This document shows, one piece after another, positions 52,029-58,091 of a stretch of 64,000 nt of DNA (position 1 is the first letter of the stretch; every line of letters begins with the position of its first letter). The notes under the pieces were generated by a model that was given only the letters and a program-made list of their open reading frames with translations, searched no databases and was not told the DNA's origin. The stretch is from NCBI RefSeq assembly GCF_000688335.1, contig NZ_JHZX01000001.1:2480001-2544000 (forward strand), in the 5' to 3' direction. The position numbers were made by a program, and so were the translations under genes. The DNA is from Sediminibacter sp. Hel_I_10 (GTDB lineage Bacteria > Bacteroidota > Bacteroidia > Flavobacteriales > Flavobacteriaceae).

Positions 52029-52812
52029 ATTCAGAAACCCATATCACATAGAACCACCAGGTGTTTCACGACAAATATTATCGCATCCAACAAATGAAAC
52101 TGAAGCAATAGAACTTGCAGTATTTCAAGAACATCGATACGCATTTTTCTATTGGAACAAATGGATGCGTAAAAATGAAAGTATTAAGCAACCTTGTTTA
52201 GTTTCGTTAGACTGGCACCAGGATTTATGCTACCCTTGTGAAACAGAAAAAGAATGGTTAGATAAATTAGATTTAACGAGTGATGCAGAAGTGTCTTTAT
52301 TTTCTTGGGCAAAACTTGCGGGCAATAATGATGGCCATATATTATGTGCGGCTTATCTCAATTTGATTGGAAATATATACGTGCATTGTAGACAAGGACT
52401 AGGTCAAGATACTTGGCAAGATGAAGAATTGACAGATACCTATGGCAACAAGCACACCATCAAAAAATTCAAAACTTATGAAGCATTACAAGAAGCACTG
52501 TTGAAGTCGTCAGAGACGTCCGTGTTTTTTGATATTGATTTGGACTTCTTTTCAGTAAAGAATGGCTTAAGTGATGGTTCATTTGAATTTACCTACTTAC
52601 AGGAAGAAGAAATACGAAAAATGCTAAACAAGGATAATCCATTAATTAACTGGATTTTTAAACGTATAAAAGGTTTCACAATTGCCACTGAACCAGAACA
52701 TTGCGGTGGACTTTTAAGAAGTAATAAGTTTCTTGATTTAATTAGCGAAATCTATTTCAGTCCAGAATTGTTTGCACCTAAATGTAATTGGAAATGGAAA
52801 CCTAAATATTGA
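52021..52812 (+). CDS. UPF0489-like protein with arginase-type metal motifs
   Basis: A 263-residue protein. It carries SLDWHQDL (D-x-H-x-D, compare the arginase DAHxD), FFDIDLDFF (compare DxDxxD) and TIATEPEHCGG, in the order of the arginase/deacetylase fold and in the style of UPF0489 (C5orf22-like) proteins. It thus probably binds two metal ions and hydrolyses a C-N bond. The ATG at 52021 overlaps the stop of the membrane-protein gene (52026-52028); an in-frame TTG at 51997 is less likely. A deaminase/ureohydrolase-like enzyme next to a nucleotidyltransferase toxin is unusual. Substrate unknown. Confidence 0.72.
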   Translation: MIEFRNPYHIEPPGVSRQILSHPTNETEAIELAVFQEHRYAFFYWNKWMRKNESIKQPCLVSLDWHQDLCYPCETEKEWLDKLDLTSDAEVSLFSWAKLAGNNDGHILCAAYLNLIGNIYVHCRQGLGQDTWQDEELTDTYGNKHTIKKFKTYEALQEALLKSSETSVFFDIDLDFFSVKNGLSDGSFEFTYLQEEEIRKMLNKDNPLINWIFKRIKGFTIATEPEHCGGLLRSNKFLDLISEIYFSPELFAPKCNWKWKPKY

Positions 52813-52839
52813 TGATGAATTGAATCGACATTAATATTG

Positions 52840-53012
52840 CCATTCAGCCCATTCCCCTGCATTCCGCAAAAAGCTTCATTTCGGTAAATACGCTTCATTA
52901 TAAAGGTCTTGGACACAACTTCAAATCTTCCGATTTCCATTGCGCTGAACCTGCCATAAAAATGGCAGAATCGCTTCATTCCCAATCTACATCTTTAAAG
53001 TCAAGTCCGCTT
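52840..53012 (+). repeat. Dispersed repeat R, copy R1
   Basis: A ~173-bp copy with the shared head (CATTCAGCCCATTCCCCTGC), a GGTCTTGGACACAA block and the tail TAAAGTCAAGTCCGC. The central hairpin is CTGCCAT / ATGGCAG with loop AAAA (52951-52968). It lies directly after the four-gene operon. Confidence 0.7.
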
Positions 53013-53049
53013 TAAGCCCTACTAAATAAGGATAATTTGTTTTCATAAT

Positions 53050-53222
53050 CCAGTAAGCACATTCCCCTGCATTTCGCGAAAAGCTGCATTCCGAGAAAAG
53101 AGCTTACCTAAAAAGGTCTTGGACACAATCCCCAATTTTGACTTTCCATTCCGTTAACTCGATCCGCTGCGCTGGAACGGAACACTTCATTTCCAAGCCA
53201 AAATCGTGAATTAAGTCCGCTA
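53050..53222 (+). repeat. Dispersed repeat R, copy R2
   Basis: Same head (GCACATTCCCCTGCATTTCG), the GGTCTTGGACACAATCCCCA block and the tail AAAATCGTGAATTAAGTCCG. At the position of the R1 hairpin it has a different stem, TTCCGTT (53149-53155) pairing with AACGGAA (53176-53182). It precedes leader copy C. Confidence 0.72.
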
Positions 53223-53260
53223 AAAATAACATAAATAATCAATCAATATCGGCGCAAAGG

Positions 53261-53407
53261 TAAACTCGTAAAATACACCCATCAAAAGACTACGGCATAA
53301 AGCCATCGCACCATCCTACGCTTATTTATTCCGTTTCCTTTTGAGCTGTGATTTTAGCTTCCGTTTGGGTAATGCTCAAATATTGTTTAACTAAAATATA
53401 TAAAATT
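53261..53407 (+). repeat. Leader repeat copy C, upstream of a small-gene operon
   Basis: Third copy of the leader described at 37827. It begins TAAACTCGTAAAATACACCC, keeps ATCAAAAG, CGGCATAAAGCCAT, TTATTCCGTTTCCTTTTGAG, CTTCCGTTTGGGT and CTCAAATATTGTTTAA, and ends at the ATG of the 55-residue gene. The preceding AATCAATCAATA and GCGCAAAGG blocks are shared with copy B. Confidence 0.78.
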
Positions 53408-53575
53408 ATGAAACAATTATCTGTAAAACCCAGCATTTCATTAAAAGAAGCGGAAGAACATTATCAATTGAGTAGTGAAAATTACACAATTGATAGTGCA
53501 GAGACTCATTTAGCTTATTACAGAGATAAGCATCAGCTGTACTACCGAACACTTTTAAATCATTATTCAAACTAA
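53408..53575 (+). CDS. Small hypothetical protein (55 residues)
   Basis: A 55-residue protein, MKQLSVKPSISLKEAEEHY at the start and YRTLLNHYSN at the end, rich in Tyr, His and Glu. The start follows leader copy C in the same ATTATG context as ParB and DUF932, which supports it as a real gene. An in-frame TTG at 53348 lies inside the leader and is rejected. Twelve bp separate it from the next gene. No family recognised. Confidence 0.65.
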   Translation: MKQLSVKPSISLKEAEEHYQLSSENYTIDSAETHLAYYRDKHQLYYRTLLNHYSN

Positions 53576-53586
53576 AACCTCACATT

Positions 53587-53841
53587 ATGGAAAATTTTAA
53601 TTTTGTACAACTTGATTTTGGATTCGAGTGTGAACCCGAATCTACACAGAAAAAATCATCGAAATCAAACAAAAAGCGAAGTAACGATTTCGTTTTTAAT
53701 TTTATGGATTGTCTCACCAGTCCCATCATTGTCTTTAAATCTGCTTGGAAAGATACAATACCAAGAGACATACTTAAAAACATAAAATTATCACGACTAT
53801 TATGTTCAATGCAACAAGAAGAAATGGCATCGCTTACATAA
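53587..53841 (+). CDS. Small hypothetical protein (84 residues)
   Basis: An 84-residue protein beginning MENFNFVQLDFGFECEPES, with a basic middle (KKSSKSNKKRSND) and a hydrophobic-helical C-terminal half (FNFMDCLTSPIIVF). It lies in the same short operon as its neighbours. Family not recognised. Proteins of similar layout occur in mobile-element operons, but no function can be given. Confidence 0.6.
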   Translation: MENFNFVQLDFGFECEPESTQKKSSKSNKKRSNDFVFNFMDCLTSPIIVFKSAWKDTIPRDILKNIKLSRLLCSMQQEEMASLT

Positions 53842-53853
53842 ACTTTAGCATAT

Positions 53854-54138
53854 ATGATGCCCAGAACTTATGAAGCACCAATGCCTACCGAATGGGTAAA
53901 TATTTATACTTGGCTAGGTCTTCAGTATGCAATTCAGTTTAAGAATAGTGGCCAATTGAATGCAATGACTGAAATCGCACCAAGCAAACTTTCAGAATAT
54001 GAAATGGGACGTTTGAATAGTTTGAGAAGTTGGATTTATGATAAAAGAAGAAAGGCTTTAAAAGATAGATTAAAAATAGCTGAAAAATCAGAAACAAAAA
54101 TATTATCTGAAAATCAAAAAATACTTTTTGAAGAGTGA
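53854..54138 (+). CDS. Small hypothetical protein (94 residues)
   Basis: A 94-residue protein, acidic and basic residues mixed, with WVNIYTWLGLQYAIQFKNSG at about residues 14-33 and a helical C-terminus (LRSWIYDKRRKALKDRLKIAEKSE). It starts 12 bp after the preceding gene with ATGATG; the second ATG at 53857 is an alternative. It is the last gene of the operon. Function unknown. Confidence 0.6.
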   Translation: MMPRTYEAPMPTEWVNIYTWLGLQYAIQFKNSGQLNAMTEIAPSKLSEYEMGRLNSLRSWIYDKRRKALKDRLKIAEKSETKILSENQKILFEE

Positions 54139-54178
54139 GCTAACTATTCACCCTTTTATTTAATACGAGTTTCATAAG

Positions 54179-54350
54179 CCATTCAGCACATTCCCCTGCA
54201 TTTCGCGAAAAGCTACATTTCGGGAAAAGAGCTTCACTACAAATATCTTGGACACAATCCCCAATTTCGACTTTCCATTCCGTTAACCCTTCCCGATTCT
54301 CTGGGAAGGAACACTACATTTCCAAGCCAAAATCGTGAATAGCGTCCGCC
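54179..54350 (+). repeat. Dispersed repeat R, copy R3
   Basis: Head CATTCAGCACATTCCCCTGC, the ATCTTGGACACAATCCCCA block and the tail CCAAAATCGTGAATAGCGTC. The central hairpin is a third variant: CCTTCCC (54288-54294) pairs perfectly with GGGAAGG (54303-54309). Lies just after the small-gene operon. Confidence 0.72.
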
Positions 54351-54370
54351 AAATCGGAATTCCATTTAAT

Positions 54371-54660
54371 GATTTGGTGTCGCTTCCTACGTTTTTATAC
54401 TTCACAAAAGCTTTTAGACCTACATCCGCACCCTCGCTGTTATACCCTTTTTTTGCCAGCAAAATACCAACATTTTGAACTTGAACAGACTGCATAAACC
54501 GTTCTCGCTGCGCTTCACTTTTTATAAGTCCTTATCAATTCAAAATCTTGAAAATGTATCAGCAACAAAAAAAGGTAACAGCGAGGGCGCTATGGGAAGT
54601 AAATCTAAAATGAATCTTATGAAATCTTACAAAAACATCAAAAAGGAAGCGACACCAAAA
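54371..54660. repeat. Inverted pair of related sequences
   Basis: The left arm (54371-54460) and right arm (54561-54660) are related in opposite orientation. The strongest blocks are GGTGTCGCTTCC (54376-54387) against GGAAGCGACACC (54645-54656), and GCACCCTCGCTGTTA (54428-54442) against TAACAGCGAGGGCGC (54576-54590). Between blocks the arms have diverged. On the minus strand the left arm reads AKKGYNSEGADVG; on the plus strand the right arm reads ATKKGNSEGAMG. Left-arm coding on the minus strand runs into repeat R3. Confidence 0.6.
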
Positions 54661-54765
54661 AAAACAAAAAAGGAAAACGCTCAAGATATAATAAGTAAAT
54701 CACTTCAAAAAAATATAACAATAAACTGTCTGAATGGTTCAGATAGCATTTTAATTAATCTTTAA
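54592..54765 (+). CDS. Possible small basic protein (57 residues)
   Basis: A 57-residue frame from ATG 54592, very rich in Lys (YKNIKKEATPKKTKKENA), ending 10 bp before the first ssb gene. The frame is open further upstream to a TTG at 54475, which crosses the inverted-pair centre and is not favoured. It may be real, as a short gene before ssb, or just the diverged right arm of the inverted pair. No family recognised. Confidence 0.35.
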   Translation: MGSKSKMNLMKSYKNIKKEATPKKTKKENAQDIISKSLQKNITINCLNGSDSILINL

Positions 54766-54775
54766 ATATTTTATT

Positions 54776-55120
54776 ATGAGTACTTTAAAAAATCACGTAC
54801 AGTTAATCGGAAACGTTGGACAAGAGCCAACCATTACAAACCTTGAAAGCGGTAAAAAAGTAGCCCGTTTTTCACTCGCTACTAATGAGTATTACAAGGA
54901 TGCCAAAGGCGAAAAACAAACAGAAACCAATTGGCATACCGTTGTGGCTTGGGGCAAGACTGCCGAAATTATCGAAAAATTTGTAGGTAAAGGCAAGGAA
55001 GTAGGTGTTACGGGAAAATTGAAATCCCGAAGCTACGAGGACAAAGAGGGTATCAAGCGATTTGTTACCGAAATCGAAGCAAATGAAATCCTTTTACTTG
55101 GAAGTAAAAATGACAAGTAA
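54776..55120 (+). CDS. ssb: Single-stranded DNA-binding protein, first copy
   Basis: A 114-residue OB-fold SSB of the short form carried by Bacteroidota mobile elements. Family pattern: NHVQLIGNVGQEPTITNLES, ARFSLATNEYYKD, TNWHTVVAWGKTAEIIEKFV, GKGKEVGVTGKLKSRSYEDK and a C-terminal ITEIEANEILLL-like strand. It lacks the acidic protein-interaction tip of cellular SSB. It protects single strands during conjugative transfer or replication of the element. It has its own terminator and a close paralogue 75 bp downstream. Confidence 0.93.
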   Translation: MSTLKNHVQLIGNVGQEPTITNLESGKKVARFSLATNEYYKDAKGEKQTETNWHTVVAWGKTAEIIEKFVGKGKEVGVTGKLKSRSYEDKEGIKRFVTEIEANEILLLGSKNDK

Positions 55121-55132
55121 TTCTTAAAAATT

Positions 55133-55169
55133 AAAGAGGGCGTTCCTCTCGAAAGTTGCGCCCTTTTTT
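55133..55169 (+). terminator. Terminator between the ssb genes
   Basis: GAGGGCG (55136-55142) pairs with CGCCC (55159-55163) and the first T residues, followed by TTTTTT. Confidence 0.8.
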
Positions 55170-55195
55170 CATTAAAAATCTTTAAAATTTTTATT

Positions 55196-55540
55196 ATGAA
55201 AACTATTAAAAATCACGTTCAGTTAATCGGGAACTTTGGGCAAGACCCACAGGTTACAAATCTTGAAAACGGAAAAATTGTGGCGCAGTTCTCAATGGCT
55301 ACAAATGAAAATTACGAAGACTCAAAAGGGCAGAAGCAATCGGAAACCCATTGGCATAGTATTGTGGCTTGGGGAAAACTTGCTTCAATCATTGAGAAAT
55401 ATGCAGTAGTAGGAAAACAAATTGCCATTGCGGGCAAATTGGCGCAACGCTCTTATGAAACCAAGGAAGGCGAAAAACGATACTATACCGAAGTTGTAGC
55501 AAGGGAAATTCTTTTGGTCGGGTCTAAAAATGGTAAGTAA
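55196..55540 (+). CDS. Single-stranded DNA-binding protein, second copy
   Basis: A 114-residue SSB that is collinear with the first copy, with roughly 60 percent identity by eye (NHVQLIGNFGQDPQVTNLEN, AQFSMATNENYED, THWHSIVAWGKLASIIEKYA, GKQIAIAGKLAQRSYETKEG, REILLVGSKNGK). No acidic tip. A terminator lies on each side, so it is probably transcribed from its own promoter. Divergence shows that the duplication is not recent; the two may differ in partner or timing. Confidence 0.93.
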   Translation: MKTIKNHVQLIGNFGQDPQVTNLENGKIVAQFSMATNENYEDSKGQKQSETHWHSIVAWGKLASIIEKYAVVGKQIAIAGKLAQRSYETKEGEKRYYTEVVAREILLVGSKNGK

Positions 55541-55552
55541 CCATAAAAATCC

Positions 55553-55598
55553 AAGAGGGCACAGATACCAGTTTTCAATTAGTTCGTGCCCTCTTTTA
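55553..55598 (+). terminator. Terminator of the second ssb gene
   Basis: Perfect 10-bp stem AAGAGGGCAC (55553-55562) and GTGCCCTCTT (55586-55595), followed by TTTT. Confidence 0.85.
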
Positions 55599-55623
55599 AT
55601 TATTCACTTAAAATAAATGAACA

Positions 55624-56004
55624 ATGAAAGCACAAGTTAACGAAATAAAAGAAGGATTGCAACATTTTCACGGTACGGAAATGTTCTATCAAATCCCATT
55701 ATTAAGAACACGTTTTACAGACGGACTAAAATATCTTGCTAATGTAGCAGATTGTTTTTGGCTCATTACGGACACTTCCGTAATTGCAAAAAGTCTGATG
55801 AACCGAAGCGAATTTGTTACCATCGACTTTAAAAGATTACCCGAAGATGAACAAGTCGTTACAGGCTACGAAGCTGAAATTATTTATACCGATGGCAACG
55901 ATAATGTTCTGGAAAAACACGGCTATCGGGCAACCCATTTTCCGCTCGATGAATTGCGTTTATTTTTTGTAAATGATACGCTGATGTTACCAAGCGAATA
56001 CTAA
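55624..56004 (+). CDS. DUF6876-family protein
   Basis: A 126-residue protein that matches the DUF6876 pattern common in Bacteroidota mobile elements: IKEGLQHFHGTEMFYQIPLL, FTDGLKYLANVADCFWLITD, FVTIDFKRL and the acidic YTDGNDNVLEKHGYRATHFP with a final LRLFFVNDTLMLPSEY. Function unknown; found next to ssb and mobilization genes. The next gene starts 12 bp downstream. Confidence 0.8.
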   Translation: MKAQVNEIKEGLQHFHGTEMFYQIPLLRTRFTDGLKYLANVADCFWLITDTSVIAKSLMNRSEFVTIDFKRLPEDEQVVTGYEAEIIYTDGNDNVLEKHGYRATHFPLDELRLFFVNDTLMLPSEY

Positions 56005-56015
56005 AATTTAAAGCT

Positions 56016-56213
56016 ATGGTTTATCTAAATTTTACAGACTTGAGCGAGGAGGCTCAAAACCGTCTTTTAGAAAATTCTAAAAAAGATGTGGAACGAAAAT
56101 TTGGCGATGATATTCGCAAATACGTAAGGGAAAATTATACCTGTTTTGAAACGATGATAGAGGAAGAAGCATTACGAAATTTATATTCCTATAAGTTCAT
56201 ATTCAACATCTAA
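56016..56213 (+). CDS. Small hypothetical protein (65 residues)
   Basis: A 65-residue mostly helical protein starting MVYLNFTDLSEEAQNRLLEN, with many charged residues. It follows the DUF6876 gene by 12 bp and is followed by a terminator, which supports a real two-gene operon. No function can be given. Confidence 0.65.
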   Translation: MVYLNFTDLSEEAQNRLLENSKKDVERKFGDDIRKYVRENYTCFETMIEEEALRNLYSYKFIFNI

Positions 56214-56234
56214 TTTTCTAAACTTAATAATCAA

Positions 56235-56263
56235 GCACCTCTAAATTTTGGAGGTGTTTTTGT
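56235..56263 (+). terminator. Terminator after the 65-residue gene
   Basis: Stem CACCTC / GAGGTG with an 8-9-base loop, then TTTTTG. Confidence 0.75.
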
Positions 56264-56389
56264 ATGCAATTAATTTCAAGTCGAGAAAAAAGCGTATCTT
56301 TATTTCGCTGAAATTCAGCTCACATAAATTCATATAGTTATCCCATTTTTAACTTTCGCTGATAGCTGTATCCATCTATATTTTACATT

Positions 56390-56530
56390 GAGGAATTTTC
56401 GAATTCCTAAAAGGCAATTGGCTTTTTAGCCAGATTGTATGAAATTTTTGTTCGCCTGTGGCGAACGAAAAGGAATAGCAAGAGGGTAACGGGCAGAGCC
56501 ACGTTACATATTTCTTTTAGCGTATAATCC
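56390..56530. other. Candidate origin of transfer (oriT) region
   Basis: The 440-bp gene-free stretch before the mobilization genes holds four inverted repeats in 120 bp: GGAATT/AATTCC at about 56392-56406, TGGCT/AGCCA at 56419-56432, GTTCGC/GCGAAC with a 5-base loop (56450-56466), and GTAACG/CGTTAC with a 10-base spacer (56486-56507). The G-rich GAATAGCAAGAGGGTAACGG segment lies beside the last. Clustered inverted repeats directly upstream of a relaxase operon are typical of oriT. The nick site itself cannot be assigned. Confidence 0.5.
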
Positions 56531-56653
56531 ATTGATTTTCAAATACTTGAAAATTAATGGATTATATAAATTTCTTCGATTTGCGTCAAATGCCCCCACA
56601 CAGTCTGTAAACAGGGATGGATTTACGTCAAACACAAAAAAAAGCGAAAGAAA

Positions 56654-57034
56654 ATGGATTCATTCATCACCATCAGGTTCAAAAGGAAAACTGCCAAACG
56701 TTTTCAGGAATTTTCAAAGACACACTTCAAGACCCATACCGAAGCAATGGAAAATATTCTTGATTTTTTCTTCTATAACGAGATATCCCCAAAGGAAAAA
56801 TTGGGTCCGACAGGGCGAACCATCGAAGCCAAACTATTAAAAAGAATCAATGCAGTCATCGCTATAATGAGGGATGTTGAAAAGACCCAAACCAAGCCCA
56901 CGGTCGCAATGATTCAATCCCTTTTTGAGACAGAACAGCCAAACAAAAAACCGCTGATTTTGGAAAAGAAATATGCCGAAGAAAAAAAGGAAGTACGCTT
57001 CCGTGAAAAACAAAATCCAAGTAACCAACTGTAA
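56654..57034 (+). CDS. BfmA/BtgA-family mobilization protein
   Basis: A 126-residue protein like the BfmA/BtgA mobilization accessory proteins of Bacteroidota elements. These assist the relaxase at oriT. Pattern: SFITIRFKRKTAKRFQEFSK, THTEAMENILDFFFYNEISP, the conserved GRTIEAKLLKRINAVIAIMR segment and a basic tail. A ribbon-helix-helix-like N-terminus is suggested. It starts the mobilization operon, 11 bp before the relaxase-like gene, directly after the candidate oriT. Confidence 0.82.
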   Translation: MDSFITIRFKRKTAKRFQEFSKTHFKTHTEAMENILDFFFYNEISPKEKLGPTGRTIEAKLLKRINAVIAIMRDVEKTQTKPTVAMIQSLFETEQPNKKPLILEKKYAEEKKEVRFREKQNPSNQL

Positions 57035-57045
57035 ATTTTTGAGCT

Positions 57046-58077
57046 ATGTATATTACAATCTCACCTCAAAAAATAGGAGGTAATTATTCTAAAAGTTCGG
57101 CTGATTTTGTTGGCTATCTGGAGAAGGAAAACCAAGGATTGGAACAACAGGATATGGAGCATTTTTTTAACCAATATGGCGACGAGATTTCAGCAGAGGA
57201 AGTGGTCAAGGAAATTGATGGCAATACGGCAAAACTCGAAAAGCACGAACCACGGTTTTATTCCATTACCGTAAGCCCATCTAAATACGAACTGAAACGG
57301 TTGCAGAACCATAGTGAGGATTTGCAAAAATACACCCGTGAGATTATGAAGGATTATGTGGCTTCATTTAATCGCGAAATCAATGGGCGACCCATTACAA
57401 TCGATGATATAAAATACTATGCTAAAATTGAACACCAAAGAGCCTTTAAAGGAACGGACTTTCAGATAAAAGAAAACCAACCGTATGCCACAAAAATACT
57501 TCAACTAAAAACTGAAATCCGAAATGTGCAAGATGGACGAGCAGAAGGGAATGTGAAAAAATTGGAAAAAGAAATAGGGAAACTCGAAAGAGAAGCCCCA
57601 CACCAACAGAACGGAAAACGAATCGTACAAGGAATGCCAAAAGCAGGAAACCAAAGTCATATCCATATAATTGTGAGCCGTAAGGATGCTTCCAATAAAT
57701 TCAGCTTGTCCCCAGGAAGTAAGTACAAAGCTTCCGATGTTGAATTAAATGGTAAAACGGTAAAACGGGGATTTGACAGAGATGGATTTTTTACAAAAGC
57801 AGAAAAGACTTTTGATAAGACTTTTGGCTATCAAAGGAACTTCGCCGAAACCTATAAAGCAAGAAAGGATTTTATCAAGAATCCGAAAATCTATTTTGCT
57901 TCACTAATGAAACTGCCCACCAACGAAAAAGCATTGGCGTTCAAAATAATGGGGAAAAGTGGCATCCCAATGATGCCCAGTATTCCAGTCACACAGGCAC
58001 AATTGGCGATGAAAATTTTTAATAGGCTACGACGTGGTGCAGAGGTGGCCATTAAATCAAGTTCCATCGGAATCTAA
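57046..58077 (+). CDS. DUF5712 / MobB-BtgB-type relaxase-like mobilization protein
   Basis: A 343-residue protein of the DUF5712 family (BtgB/MobB type), the presumed relaxase of this group. It starts with MYITISPQKIGGNYSKSSAD. A segment rich in conserved residues is EPRFYSITVSPSKYELKRL, and the metal-binding H-x-H motif is in NQSHIHIIVSRKD (compare HUH relaxases). The C-terminus carries KASDVELNGKTVKRGFDRDGFF. A catalytic Tyr was not assigned. Flanked by bfmA-like and coupling-protein genes with gaps of 11 and 14 bp. Confidence 0.82.
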   Translation: MYITISPQKIGGNYSKSSADFVGYLEKENQGLEQQDMEHFFNQYGDEISAEEVVKEIDGNTAKLEKHEPRFYSITVSPSKYELKRLQNHSEDLQKYTREIMKDYVASFNREINGRPITIDDIKYYAKIEHQRAFKGTDFQIKENQPYATKILQLKTEIRNVQDGRAEGNVKKLEKEIGKLEREAPHQQNGKRIVQGMPKAGNQSHIHIIVSRKDASNKFSLSPGSKYKASDVELNGKTVKRGFDRDGFFTKAEKTFDKTFGYQRNFAETYKARKDFIKNPKIYFASLMKLPTNEKALAFKIMGKSGIPMMPSIPVTQAQLAMKIFNRLRRGAEVAIKSSSIGI

Positions 58078-58091
58078 TCTAATCTAAAACT

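Noticed and set aside
52840-54350. CRISPR array
   Set aside because: Repeat R copies are ~175 bp, few, irregularly spaced and imperfect; no cas genes are present.
54283-54495. 70-residue minus-strand gene
   Set aside because: Its second half is the antisense of repeat R3 and its first half is the left arm of the inverted pair; probably not a protein gene, so it is reported only as part of the repeat.
56532-56840. 102-residue plus-strand frame overlapping the BfmA/BtgA gene
   Set aside because: The overlapping frame at 56654-57034 encodes a recognisable mobilization protein; this one does not.
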